A stretch of DNA of 64,000 nucleotides from Paracoxiella cheracis (GCF_049348705.1 NZ_CP186485.1:1674001-1738000); one strand, 5' to 3'. Shown: positions 1-8,310, counted from the stretch's first letter. The notes: generated by a model from the sequence alone, not told the origin. Made by a program: numbers and translations.

Positions 1-151
1 CCGCGCTCCGCGACCTCACGGCTCGACTACGCACGGGCTCTCAAATGACTTGACGGCTCGTAAAGATTTTTTGCAGTCGCTTACGCTCGGCAAAAAATCC
101 GAGCCTACCGCGGAATACGCGCCTTCGCTTCGCTCTCCATGGCGCGCATCG
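1..151 (+). repeat. Composite palindromic repeat, module B, copy 1 (cut by window edge)
   Basis: This stretch matches 43707-43857 base for base by eye, with no gap, and matches 37429-37637 more loosely. It contains an inverted pair GATTTTTTGC / GCAAAAAATC and ends with GCATCG, as the other copies do. It joins the IS982 transposase gene at about base 152 and supplies that gene's last codons and stop. Module A of the composite, if present here, would lie just left of the window. The element points rightward, opposite to the transposase. Confidence 0.85.
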
Positions 152-929
152 TCGGACTACGATGACGCGAATGCTCAACATGATACAAGTTTTTCAACTG
201 ATCGATAATCGTTTCTACGATGCCACGTTGTTTTAGGAAAAACTTTTCAAATGCAGAAAGCATTTTGTTCTTCATATTTTTACGGACTTTTGTCACAAAT
301 TTTAAATCGTGTTTTGCCAAATCGTCCGCAAGATCTTTTCCAAGATACCCTTTATCGCCAGCGCCCAACCCCTTTAAATTAGCCATTAATTTTCTAACAA
401 CAGCGCGATCATCCACGTTCCCTTTCGTTAAACAAAAACGGATTAATTCCCCTTGATGATTAATCACAATATGTAGTTTAAAGCCGTAAACCCAGCCCAT
501 TGTGCTTTTACTGCGTTTAGCAATGCCTTTGAAAACCTTGTTTCGATAAATTCGTTTATTGTGGCATACGCGTAGTGTAGTTGAGTCAATATAATACAAT
601 CCCGTGTGTTTGCCCTTTCTCGAAAGCAAATAGGCGGCGAGCATCATTAGCGCTGCTGATTGGCAGGCGACAAAACGTGTGTAACTCAGCGCCGTAGGAA
701 AATACTTCTTCATGTCTTGTAAAACACATCCACAATAAAAATCCTTAAATGTGCGATAGTGACTCATTTGAAACAACACAATGATGGTGCCAATTTCAGA
801 CAAGCTCATTTGCATCGCTCGATCTCGTTTTCTGTCTGGGTTCGGTAGCAAATACTTTGATTGACCTTTCAAATAATCCTTGCAAAAATCATCCATATCA
901 CAAAAAATCTCCGTGACCGGTGCCAACAT
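105..929 (-). pseudogene. IS982-family transposase, C-terminus replaced by palindromic repeat
   Basis: The product is a 274-residue DDE transposase of the IS982 family. It is identical over most of its length to the product of the second copy at 37.6-38.4 kb. The N-terminus (MLAPVTEIFCDMDDFC) and the core with YYIDSTTLRVC and GDKGYLGK are visible. After the motif HRSP the native tail of about 38 residues is lost. It is replaced by 15 residues read from palindromic module B, ending at 105. DDE transposases normally need an acidic residue near the C-terminus and a complete fold, so activity is doubtful. The start ATG at 929 lies about 20 bases inside a leader shared with copy 2. Confidence 0.85.
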
Positions 930-1042
930 GATTAACTCCTGTTACATTATTTAGCTGTAATTTTGGAGCTAAATTTTAGCGATTCCGGTCTTTTTTTCAA
1001 TTATTTCATTCACTTATTCCTTTTCTTATACAGAACTCAGGT
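152..1042 (-). mobile_element. IS982-family insertion sequence, copy 1, 3' end lost
   Basis: The right end carries the inverted repeat AGAACTCAGGT near 1031-1042. It corresponds to the terminal repeat of the full copy at 37138-38429. The transposase reads leftward from 929. The other end is missing inside the window because palindromic module B abuts the transposase gene at about 152. The far terminal repeat may lie left of the window if the composite inserted into a complete IS. Just beyond 1042 lies a truncated host gene, so the IS interrupted a coding region. Confidence 0.85.
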
Positions 1043-1112
1043 TATCTTTATTGATAATAGCTTCGGCTATGTCTTTCCAAATATGTAATTTCTCATTCGG
1101 TGGTGAACTCAT
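1043..1112 (-). pseudogene. 5' remnant of an unknown gene cut by IS982
   Basis: Reading leftward from 1112 there is an AGGAG ribosome-binding site about seven bases before an ATG. It is followed by 23 open codons beginning MSSPPNEKLHIW, which run straight into the end of the IS982 element at 1042. The good start signal and the open frame up to the IS boundary suggest a real gene whose body has been displaced or lost. Too little remains to name a family. It was probably divergent from the repressor gene at 1337. Confidence 0.5.
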
Positions 1113-1176
1113 TCGACAACTCCTTATCGTTATTGAGATGGTTACAAAACCTACGAAGTGGAAACTAAATGTCCAA

Positions 1177-1196
1177 TTTATACTTTACAGTATAAA
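1177..1196. promoter_or_regulatory. Dyad-symmetric candidate operator
   Basis: A perfect inverted repeat with arms TTTATAC and GTATAAA is separated by six bases. It sits between the truncated leftward gene (start at 1112) and the rightward repressor gene (start at 1337). The position and symmetry fit an operator for a dimeric helix-turn-helix repressor such as the neighbour, but binding is inference only. Confidence 0.4.
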
Positions 1197-1273
1197 TAAT
1201 ACCTTAAGCTATTGATTTTGGGGTGTCAAATCCTTAAGAGAACATTAAATAATTTAAAAATGTAAAAGTATGA

Positions 1274-1302
1274 TTGAGAACTACTGTAATGTTGTGCATA
1301 AT
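1274..1302 (+). promoter_or_regulatory. Sigma-70-like promoter of the repressor gene
   Basis: A -35 element TTGAGA (1274-1279) and a -10 element CATAAT (1297-1302) are separated by 17 bases. Transcription would begin near 1309. That places the first in-frame ATG (1310) at the transcript end and favours the ATG at 1337, which has AAGGAA upstream, as the true start. Confidence 0.5.
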
Positions 1303-1336
1303 AATTTAGATGCCTAGCCACAAGAAGGAATCCCAT

Positions 1337-1984
1337 ATGGCTTCGCTAAGTACCAACTTAAAAACTTTAATGTCACTGGCGCAGATAAATGCAAGTGAGT
1401 TAGCACGGAGAACGGGCATTGCTCAGCCTATTATCCACCGCCTTTCGACGGGTCAAAATGTCAATCCTAAGCTAGCGACTATTAAGCCGATTGCACACTA
1501 CTTTATGGTGAGTGTTAGTCAGTTGATTGGTGAAGAATTATTGCCCAATGATCAATCCTTTCTTCGTGTGAGCACCGAGCATCGTGGATGGAACCGCGTA
1601 CCACTGATTTCTTGGAAGGATGCGATCACATGGCCTGAAAACCAACCTGTTTACCAAAATGCAAATGATGCTATTTTTATATCGACAGATGCCAATGTCA
1701 GCAAATTAGCTTACAGCCTCGTTATTCAGGGTCGTGCCATGGAACCGCTGTTTCCAGAAGGTACGACCATCATTGTGGAACCAAAACGTAATCCACAAGA
1801 CAGAGATTTTGTCGTGGTACATCTCCACGGTGAAAATGAAGCGCGTTTGAAACAAGTTTTAATCGATGGGGATGATCGCTATTTAAAATCACTCAATCCA
1901 GATTTTGAAGATATCAAGGTCTCCCGATTTAACGATGCAGATCAATTTCTCGGTGTAATGGCGCAAGCAAAAGTTGACTACTAG
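1337..1984 (+). CDS. XRE/LexA-like repressor with degenerate S24 domain
   Basis: The protein has about 215 residues. An N-terminal helix-turn-helix (residues about 5-60, with SELARRTGIAQPIIHRL) is followed by a C-terminal region resembling the LexA/CI S24 peptidase fold. In S24 peptidases the nucleophile serine lies in a G-x-SM-x-P motif. Here the equivalent is QGRAMEPLFPEG, so the serine position is alanine, while a lysine remains in ARLKQV. It may therefore be a repressor that cannot cleave itself. ATG 1337 is chosen for its AAGGAA site; an in-frame ATG at 1310 would add nine residues. Its TAG stop overlaps the TAG of the convergent gene inside the palindrome CTAG at 1981-1984. Confidence 0.75.
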   Translation: MASLSTNLKTLMSLAQINASELARRTGIAQPIIHRLSTGQNVNPKLATIKPIAHYFMVSVSQLIGEELLPNDQSFLRVSTEHRGWNRVPLISWKDAITWPENQPVYQNANDAIFISTDANVSKLAYSLVIQGRAMEPLFPEGTTIIVEPKRNPQDRDFVVVHLHGENEARLKQVLIDGDDRYLKSLNPDFEDIKVSRFNDADQFLGVMAQAKVDY

Positions 1985-2199
1985 TCTTTATTTTTATCCC
2001 ATTCAATCTTCGCTGCGCATAAAATCCGCTCAACATGGCCTTCTGCAAACTCATGCAACATATCAGGATGACTTAATATTGTTTCTGCTGTCACTCGAAA
2101 TTCACCCGGCTTACCAATTTCTTCAATCACAAATAACAAATTTGATTTTAGGTTTAATGATTTAATACGATATTTTGCATGCGTGTTTGCATTACTCAT
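1981..2199 (-). CDS. Small conserved-looking hypothetical protein
   Basis: This is a 72-residue soluble protein of unknown family. The start is supported by an AGGAG site about nine bases upstream of the ATG. It has mixed charge and no membrane segment, signal peptide or cysteine pair. It is convergent with the repressor gene and overlaps it by four bases (CTAG), each gene ending in TAG. This tight packing suggests the two have stayed together and may form a module, but no function can be assigned from sequence alone. Confidence 0.55.
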   Translation of the reverse strand: MSNANTHAKYRIKSLNLKSNLLFVIEEIGKPGEFRVTAETILSHPDMLHEFAEGHVERILCAAKIEWDKNKD

Positions 2200-2430
2200 G
2201 TAATCATGCTCCTAAAAAGGCTATGATTTTATTCAACTCTGAATACACAAAATATACCGGGGTTTATAAAATTATAATTACCTAAGAAATGATGAATACT
2301 AAAACTAATTATACGTATAAAAATTCTTTAAACCATATAAAAATAGTGAAAAATAAAAATCCTTAATTGAACCTTAAGAAAAAAGATGAGAGAATATAGG
2401 TAATTTTACGCGTCATGTGTAAGAAAAAAG

Positions 2431-2455
2431 CCCCTCCAGGGTGCAGCTGGAGGGG
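2431..2455 (-). terminator. Terminator-like hairpin at the edge of the minisatellite
   Basis: The arms CCCCTCCA and TGGAGGGG can form an eight-base-pair stem. Read on the minus strand the hairpin is followed by CTTTTTTCTT, as in a Rho-independent terminator. No gene immediately upstream on that strand is evident, because queC lies there in the opposite orientation. It may be a relic or may terminate antisense transcription. Confidence 0.5.
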
Positions 2456-2556
2456 CAGCTGGAGGGGCAGCTGGAGGGGCAGCTGGAGGGGCAGCTGGAG
2501 GGGCAGCTGGAGGGGCAGCTGGAGGGGCAGCTGGAGGGGCAGCTGGAGGGGCAGCT
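2443..2556 (+). repeat. 12-bp tandem repeat, 9.5 copies
   Basis: The unit GCAGCTGGAGGG is repeated perfectly nine and a half times. Its TGGAGGGG core is the right arm of the adjacent terminator-like hairpin at 2431-2455, so the array looks like an expansion of that arm. A 12-bp period keeps any reading frame. Perfect copies suggest recent slippage and probable length variation between strains. Confidence 0.95.
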
Positions 2557-2895
2557 CACAAATGCAAAACAACGTCACGCAAAAGGAGCAAGATCATGCT
2601 AACACCGACATTACTACAATTCAAGATTCCATTGAGTTGTTTATTTGCACCCTGAAAATTTCACTTAAGGGCACCTCTAGAAATCGTTTTAAAAACATAA
2701 AACATTTTATCGATTTCAATTGCTTGCCAATACGAGAATGGATTTCTAAAGGCGCTCATAAATTTAACACGGCTGAGTGTTCAACTATTTTTTTATTGTC
2801 AATAATCTATAGATGCATTTATGAAAAAACAGGTAACAGCAATGAATAACACTGTATTTCACTTTAACACTGCTTGTTATAAGATATCAGACAAT

Positions 2896-3576
2896 ATGAA
2901 TAGCAAAGCAATTATTCTTGTTTCGGGCGGCATTGACTCCGCAACATCTTTAGCCATTGCCAAACATGACGGTTATGACTGTTATGCATTGACGTTCGAT
3001 TACGGTCAACGTCAACGCATTGAATTACGTGCCGCTGAAAACGTCGCTCAATCTATTGGCGTTAAAGAGCATCGGATTTTTAATTTGCCCATTGGACAAT
3101 TTGGCGGCTCCGCATTAACCGATACTCAAATAGATGTGCCCCATCATAATCATTCACACTATAACGATATCCCGATTACTTATGTACCCGCACGAAATAC
3201 AATTTTTCTGGCAGTCGCATTAGGATGGGCAGAGGCTTTAGACGCCCAACACATTTTTATCGGTGTCAGCGCTGTTGACTCCCCTGATTACCCCGACTGC
3301 CGTCCGGAATACATGCAAGCGTTTCAAGCCATGGCTGACCTAGCCACCAAAAAGGTTATAGAAGGCGGCACAATTAAAATTCATACCCCTCTTATTCAGT
3401 TAGATAAAGCTCAAACCATAAAGCTTGGCACGAGTTTGGGTGTTGACTACAGCATCACAGTGACTTGCTATAAACCCACATCCGAAGGTGAGGCATGTGG
3501 ACAATGCACTAGCTGCGTTCTACGAATGAAAGGGTTTCAAGCAGCGGGAATCAACGATCCGACGTTATATGTGTAG
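2896..3576 (+). CDS. queC: 7-cyano-7-deazaguanine synthase QueC
   Basis: QueC converts 7-carboxy-7-deazaguanine to preQ0 with ATP and ammonia, a step in queuosine biosynthesis in the cytoplasm. The protein begins MNSKAIILVSGGIDS, giving the PP-loop SGGIDS at residues about 10-15. It ends with the zinc-binding cysteine cluster CYKPTSEGEACGQCTSC. I chose the ATG at 2896 because family members start directly before the PP-loop strand; the open frame extends 25 codons further upstream to 2821. The 226-residue length is normal. It is convergent with nusB, with only 19 bases between the stops. Confidence 0.93.
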   Translation: MNSKAIILVSGGIDSATSLAIAKHDGYDCYALTFDYGQRQRIELRAAENVAQSIGVKEHRIFNLPIGQFGGSALTDTQIDVPHHNHSHYNDIPITYVPARNTIFLAVALGWAEALDAQHIFIGVSAVDSPDYPDCRPEYMQAFQAMADLATKKVIEGGTIKIHTPLIQLDKAQTIKLGTSLGVDYSITVTCYKPTSEGEACGQCTSCVLRMKGFQAAGINDPTLYV

Positions 3577-3595
3577 AGTGACTTGTTCATGTTAT

Positions 3596-4012
3596 TTAGG
3601 AACGAATTTTTGGAGCAATCGCATCTAATACGCCATTAACGTATTTATACCCTTCTTTGGCACCAAACTCTTTCGTTAACTCCAATGCTTCGTTAATCAC
3701 AACTTTATAGGGAATATCTTTACAATGCACGAGTTCATAAACGGCCAAACGTAGTATCGATAACTCCACCGGGTTTAAGTTTTTTATTCCACGATCTAAG
3801 CGCGTAATCATCAATTCATCGATCATGGCGATGTGTTGAATCGTCCCGGTTACTAAATCTTTAAAATAAACCATATCCACCTCATGATGATCGGCTTCTT
3901 CGGTAAATTGACGGATTATTTCTTCGGGGTTTGTCTCATTGAAATACCATTGATAAAGCGCTTGAACGGCATAACGTCTTGCATTATGGCGTGATAAATT
4001 TTTAGTTGTCAT
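3596..4012 (-). CDS. nusB: Transcription antitermination factor NusB
   Basis: NusB binds boxA RNA together with S10 and supports antitermination of rRNA transcription. The protein starts MTTKNLSRHNARRYAVQ, the characteristic RR-x-A-VQALY N-terminus, and ends with the family motif EFGAKEGYKYVNGVLD. It has 138 residues, a normal length. The frame extends 17 codons further upstream, but starting at 4012 gives the family N-terminus and overlaps the end of nrdR by 11 bases. Last gene of the minus-strand block hemB-radA-glyA-nrdR-nusB. Confidence 0.93.
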   Translation of the reverse strand: MTTKNLSRHNARRYAVQALYQWYFNETNPEEIIRQFTEEADHHEVDMVYFKDLVTGTIQHIAMIDELMITRLDRGIKNLNPVELSILRLAVYELVHCKDIPYKVVINEALELTKEFGAKEGYKYVNGVLDAIAPKIRS

Positions 4013-4475
4013 CGTTTTTTCTTTGTTGATTTTGCAAGCGCTGTATTTCTTCATGAAATGCATTCACGTCTTGAAAACTGCGATAGACAGAAGCGAAACG
4101 CACATAAGCCACTTCATCCAACGCACGCAATTCATCCATCACTAACTCACCCAAAAATTGCGAATTGACTTCACGCTCACCTGTAGCACGCAATTTATGC
4201 ATAATACTGTCTATAGCTGCCTCAATTTGATCTGTATCGATTGGTCGTTTCTCCAGCGCTTTCAGCAAGCCAGCACGCAATTTTTCAGGATCAAATGCAC
4301 TACGACGACCATCTCTTTTGATGATTCGTGGGAGATTTAACTCTGCCGTTTCATACGTTGTAAAGCGCTCTCCACATTGAAGACATTCACGGCGCCTTCG
4401 CACCTGAGAACCCTCATCATTTAAACGTGAGTCGATAACTTTGGTATCTTCAGCATCACAAAATGGACAAAACAT
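4002..4475 (-). CDS. nrdR: Ribonucleotide reductase regulator NrdR
   Basis: NrdR is a repressor of ribonucleotide reductase genes that senses (d)ATP. The protein opens with a zinc ribbon (MFCPFCDAEDTKVIDSR ... CLQCGERFTTYE, residues 1-38). An ATP-cone domain follows, with IIKRDGRRSAFDPEKL from about residue 50. The 157-residue length is typical. It lies between glyA and nusB in the same orientation, an arrangement common in gammaproteobacteria, where ribH often follows; ribH is not in this window. Its end overlaps the nusB start. Confidence 0.95.
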   Translation of the reverse strand: MFCPFCDAEDTKVIDSRLNDEGSQVRRRRECLQCGERFTTYETAELNLPRIIKRDGRRSAFDPEKLRAGLLKALEKRPIDTDQIEAAIDSIMHKLRATGEREVNSQFLGELVMDELRALDEVAYVRFASVYRSFQDVNAFHEEIQRLQNQQRKNDDN

Positions 4476-4521
4476 ATTTATTCCATACTTTTTAGAAAGA
4501 AACGGCGAAAACTTGTATTGA

Positions 4522-5790
4522 CTATCTCAAAATTTCTTCTTTCGTGTAGACCGGAAATCGACGACATAGTTCAACTGTTTTTTGTTTGATATCGGTGATC
4601 ACCAAGTCGTTGTGTATATCATCTAAAATATCACAAATCCAATTAGCTAATAAGGTGACTTCCCTTTCTTGAAGCCCTCGCGTTGTAACAGCCGGCGTGC
4701 CGATGCGTAACCCACTCGTCACGAAAGGTGAACGCACCTCACCAGGAACCGTATTTTTATTCACTGTAATGTTAGCCTGGCCTAAAGCCTCTTCTGCATC
4801 TTTTCCTGAAATGTCTTTATCGATAAGGCTCACTAAAAACATGTGGTTTTCAGTACCACCCGAAACAACAGCATAATTTCGCTCCATCACAACTTTCGCC
4901 ATAGTTTTTGCATTTTTAATCACTTGTTTTTGATACTCGATAAATTCAGGTTGCATCGCTTCTTTTAGAGCCAAGGCCTTCGCCGCAATAACATGCATCA
5001 GTGGCCCACCTTGAGTTCCTGGAAAGATGGCTGAATTGAGCCGTTTTTCCAACTCCGGGTTTGAGCGCGCCAAAATCAAACCTGCACGTGGACCCCGTAA
5101 TGTTTTATGCGTAGTGGTGGTCGTCACATCGGCGATATTAACGGGAGAAGGATATAATCCCGCCGCAACCAATCCTGCAATATGAGCCATATCGACCATG
5201 AAATAAGCATTCACCTCATCGGCAATTTCACGGAATCGCTGCCAATCGACGATACCGGAATACGCCGAAAATCCAGCTAAAATCACTTTGGGCCGATGTT
5301 CTTCAGCCAACAACGCGGCTTGATCATAATCGATGATGCCTTCGTTGTTAAGTCCGTAATGATAAGCATTGTAAAGTTTGCCGGAAAAATTCACTTTAGC
5401 ACCATGAGTCAAGTGGCCACCGTTGGATAGATCCATACCGAGCAATGTATCACCCGGCTGCATCATGGCCATGTAAGCCGCTGCGTTGGCTTGGGAGCCT
5501 GAATGGGGCTGCACATTTGCGTAATCCGCCTTGAACAGGACTTTCGCACGATCGATAGCTAATTGCTCCACAATGTCCACAAACTCACAACCACCGTAGT
5601 AACGTTTGCGGGGATAGCCTTCGGCGTATTTATTGGTCAGAACAGACCCTTGTAGCTCGAGCACTCGTGGACTGACATAGTTTTCAGAGGCGATTAATTC
5701 AACATGGTCCTCTTGGCGCTGCTCTTCACCTTGAACCGCCGCCCAAACCTCGGGGTCAAAGCTTTCAATACTTTCATCGCGATCAAACAT
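4522..5790 (-). CDS. glyA: Serine hydroxymethyltransferase
   Basis: GlyA interconverts serine and glycine with tetrahydrofolate, supplying one-carbon units. It is a PLP enzyme of 422 residues. Visible family motifs are HVELIASENYVSP, NKYAEGYPRKRYYGGCE, LTHGAKVNFSGK and the cofactor lysine in TTTTHKTLRGPRAG (near residue 230). The start at 5790 (MFDRDESIES) is preferred over the first ATG at 5826 because it matches where the family begins. No active-site residue appears missing. It sits downstream of radA in the same orientation. Confidence 0.95.
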   Translation of the reverse strand: MFDRDESIESFDPEVWAAVQGEEQRQEDHVELIASENYVSPRVLELQGSVLTNKYAEGYPRKRYYGGCEFVDIVEQLAIDRAKVLFKADYANVQPHSGSQANAAAYMAMMQPGDTLLGMDLSNGGHLTHGAKVNFSGKLYNAYHYGLNNEGIIDYDQAALLAEEHRPKVILAGFSAYSGIVDWQRFREIADEVNAYFMVDMAHIAGLVAAGLYPSPVNIADVTTTTTHKTLRGPRAGLILARSNPELEKRLNSAIFPGTQGGPLMHVIAAKALALKEAMQPEFIEYQKQVIKNAKTMAKVVMERNYAVVSGGTENHMFLVSLIDKDISGKDAEEALGQANITVNKNTVPGEVRSPFVTSGLRIGTPAVTTRGLQEREVTLLANWICDILDDIHNDLVITDIKQKTVELCRRFPVYTKEEILR

Positions 5791-5877
5791 AGTGGAAATC
5801 CTCTTCAGCCGGCATAAAGACCGCATTTTACATGAGATATCAGTCCGATACCATTTATCGATTTCAACTGAAATTCT

Positions 5878-7230
5878 TTATTCACTTAATGCCTGTTGCA
5901 AACGCTCAACAGCAATCACTTCGATATCGGTAGATATTGACTTCGGCGCATTGGCCTTTGGTACAATGGCTCTTTTAAAACCATGCTTTTTTGCTTCTTT
6001 TAATCGTTCTTGCCCACCCGAAACCGGACGAATCTCACCAGCTAAACCGACTTCGCCAAACACCACTAAATCTGATGGCAACGGTTTATTACGCAAACTA
6101 GATAGTACCGATAAAACAATCGCTAAATCCGCACCCGTTTCAACAACACGCAAACCACCCACTACATTCACGAAAACATCTTGATCGTAAGTCGCCACAC
6201 CACCATGCCGATGCAAGGTCGCGAGTAACATGGATAAACGATTGTGATCTAAACCTACAGTCACACGACGTGGATTAGCTAAATGACTCTCGTCCACCAA
6301 CGCTTGCACTTCAACCAATAAAGGGCGACTGCCTTCCCAGGTCACCATCACGACACTGCCGGAAACCGGTGCCTCATAGTGCGATAAAAATATCGCGGAC
6401 GGATTGTTGACTTGCTTTAATCCTTTATCGGTCATCGCAAAAACACCGATTTCATTAATCGCGCCAAAGCGATTTTTAACGGCACGAATGACCCGATATT
6501 TACTATCATTTCTGCCTTCGAAATACAAAACCGCATCAACCATGTGTTCTAAAACACGCGGCCCAGCAATGGAGCCTTCTTTGGTGACATGGCCCACTAA
6601 AAATAAAGCCGTTCCACTTTGTTTCGCATATTGTACCAATTGGGCTGCACTTTCACGCACTTGCCCCACCCCACCGGGTGCCGACTGTACCAATTCCGTA
6701 TAAACCGTTTGAACCGAATCGATCACCATCACTTGAGGCTTGTATTGTTGTGCTAACGCAATAATGCGCTCTACATTAGTTTCTGCTAACAATGTTAATT
6801 TATCGCGTGCCAATCCTAATCGTTCCGCACGCAAAGCAATTTGTTGTAAGGATTCTTCACCCGTGACATACAACGGACGATAATTTTTGGAAAGTTGGCT
6901 CAAGATTTGCAATAAAACGGTGGATTTTCCAACGCCCGGATCGCCGCCGATTAACACAACCGAATCGGACACTAAACCGCCACCCAGCACATGATCGAAT
7001 TCCGCCAAACCTGTCGCCAATCGCGCTTGTGCCTGCATTTGCACATCGGCAAGTAATGTCATTGCGGATTCTGTACCAGCATAACCACTCGATCGACGAT
7101 GGGAAGATTTGGAAACAGCGACTTCTTCAACAATGGTATTCCATTTTCCACATTCGCTGCACTGTCCCTGCCATTTTGAATATTGCGAACCGCAATGCTG
7201 GCAGGCATAAATGGTTTTGGTCTTAACCAT
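5878..7230 (-). CDS. radA: DNA repair protein RadA (Sms)
   Basis: RadA is a RecA-related helicase that drives branch migration during recombinational repair. In order there are an N-terminal four-cysteine zinc finger (CQHCG ... CSECG, residues 10-27), a Walker A motif GGDPGVGKST near residue 95, the RadA-specific KNRFG motif (VKNRFGAINEIG) near residue 253, and a C-terminal Lon-like domain. The 450-residue length is normal. It starts four bases after the end of hemB, so the two are probably co-transcribed. Confidence 0.95.
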   Translation of the reverse strand: MVKTKTIYACQHCGSQYSKWQGQCSECGKWNTIVEEVAVSKSSHRRSSGYAGTESAMTLLADVQMQAQARLATGLAEFDHVLGGGLVSDSVVLIGGDPGVGKSTVLLQILSQLSKNYRPLYVTGEESLQQIALRAERLGLARDKLTLLAETNVERIIALAQQYKPQVMVIDSVQTVYTELVQSAPGGVGQVRESAAQLVQYAKQSGTALFLVGHVTKEGSIAGPRVLEHMVDAVLYFEGRNDSKYRVIRAVKNRFGAINEIGVFAMTDKGLKQVNNPSAIFLSHYEAPVSGSVVMVTWEGSRPLLVEVQALVDESHLANPRRVTVGLDHNRLSMLLATLHRHGGVATYDQDVFVNVVGGLRVVETGADLAIVLSVLSSLRNKPLPSDLVVFGEVGLAGEIRPVSGGQERLKEAKKHGFKRAIVPKANAPKSISTDIEVIAVERLQQALSE

Positions 7231-7234
7231 GTTG

Positions 7235-8257
7235 CTAATCCTTAACTCCTAATGCAGCTACGTCCTTTGCAAAATAGGTAATAATAAAATCGGCACCTGC
7301 CCGTTTGATCGCTAATAAACTCTCTAATACCACTGTTTTTTCGTCCAACCAACCATTAGCCGCAGCCGCTTTAATCATCGCAAATTCACCACTGACGTGG
7401 TAGGCACCTAACGGCACCGACGGGAATTTTTGCTTGATGCGATAAATAATATCTAAATAAGTATGCGCCGGTTTTACCATTAACATGTCAGCACCTTCAG
7501 CGACGTCAAGCTCGGCTTCACGCAAACTCACGGCAGCATTTGCCGGATTCATTTGGTAAGATCGCCGATCACCAAATTGTGGCGCACCTTCGGCTGCCTC
7601 GCGAAACGGCCCATAAAATCCTGAGGCATATTTGACGGCATAACTTAAGATAGGAATATCTGTAAACCCGTGCTGGTCTAAGCCGTAACGAATCGCTTTT
7701 ACCATACCATCCATCATGCCACTCGGCGCAATTACATCGGCACCCGCTTTTGCTAAACTCACAGCTTGTGCAACTAATAACGATAAGGTTTGATCGTTAT
7801 CAACCGAGTAATTACCCTTTTTTTCGATGACAACACCACAGTGCCCATGATCGGTATATTCGCAAAAACACAAATCGGCGATGATTAATAAATCTGAAGA
7901 TAGGGATTTAATTTTCTCGATTGCTTGCTGTACTACTCCATCGGCTGTCAATGATGCAGAACCCAAGCCATCTTTATTCGTTGGAATGCCAAATAAAATA
8001 ACAGCAGGAATGCGTGCCGCTTCGATCGATTTAATTTCTTCGTCTAATTGATCAACGCTCAACTGATAATGCCCCGGCATAGAAACAATAGGCGTTTTAA
8101 TATTTTTACCTGCTTTAATAAACAAAGGGAGCACAAGATCTTTGACAGACAAACGATGTTCGGTAATTAATTCACGTAATTGATGGTGATGACGTAAGCG
8201 TCGCATTCGAACATTGGGAGTGGGAACTTTAATTGTGCTAATGTCATCAACTATCAT
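7235..8257 (-). CDS. hemB: Delta-aminolevulinic acid dehydratase (porphobilinogen synthase)
   Basis: HemB condenses two 5-aminolevulinate molecules to porphobilinogen in haem synthesis. Both active-site lysines are visible, in SYAVKYASGFYGPFRE and MLMVKPAHTYLD. So is the metal-binding cysteine cluster DLCFCEYTDHGHCG, which indicates a zinc-type enzyme. The 340-residue length is normal, with the N-terminal RMRRLRHHHQLR arm present. First gene of the hemB-radA-glyA-nrdR-nusB run. The preceding lipoprotein gene is separated from it by a terminator hairpin. Confidence 0.95.
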   Translation of the reverse strand: MIVDDISTIKVPTPNVRMRRLRHHHQLRELITEHRLSVKDLVLPLFIKAGKNIKTPIVSMPGHYQLSVDQLDEEIKSIEAARIPAVILFGIPTNKDGLGSASLTADGVVQQAIEKIKSLSSDLLIIADLCFCEYTDHGHCGVVIEKKGNYSVDNDQTLSLLVAQAVSLAKAGADVIAPSGMMDGMVKAIRYGLDQHGFTDIPILSYAVKYASGFYGPFREAAEGAPQFGDRRSYQMNPANAAVSLREAELDVAEGADMLMVKPAHTYLDIIYRIKQKFPSVPLGAYHVSGEFAMIKAAAANGWLDEKTVVLESLLAIKRAGADFIITYFAKDVAALGVKD

Positions 8258-8276
8258 TTGTATTTACTCAAAATGG

Positions 8277-8299
8277 CTTCTCCCCTATTTGGGGAGAAG
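8277..8299 (-). terminator. Hairpin terminator after the lipoprotein gene
   Basis: Perfect arms CTTCTCCCC and GGGGAGAAG flank a five-base loop, 12 bases after the lipoprotein stop codon and 20 bases before the hemB start. On the minus strand it is followed by CCATTTT, a weak U-tract. Confidence 0.7.
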
Positions 8300-8310
8300 T
8301 TTAAAGTATT

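Larger units (their letters stand above)
2200..2895. other. Long AT-rich intergenic region with terminator hairpin and minisatellite
   Basis: About 700 bases without a convincing gene. The first 200 are very AT-rich. A G/C-rich hairpin and a 12-bp tandem array follow at 2431-2556. From 2557 to 2895 a plus-strand frame is open (2415-2849) and reads Ser-Trp-Arg-Gly repeats through the array. It has no good ribosome-binding site, overlaps the queC region and resembles no family known to me, so it is not annotated as a gene. Confidence 0.6.

Noticed and set aside
2443..2556. Possible CRISPR array
   Set aside because: The units are 12 bp and contiguous, with no spacers, and no cas genes are near.
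2415..2849. Plus-strand ORF of 144 codons with Ser-Trp-Arg-Gly repeats
   Set aside because: The repeats come from the 12-bp minisatellite. There is no convincing ribosome-binding site, the rest resembles no family known to me, and the frame overlaps the queC leader.
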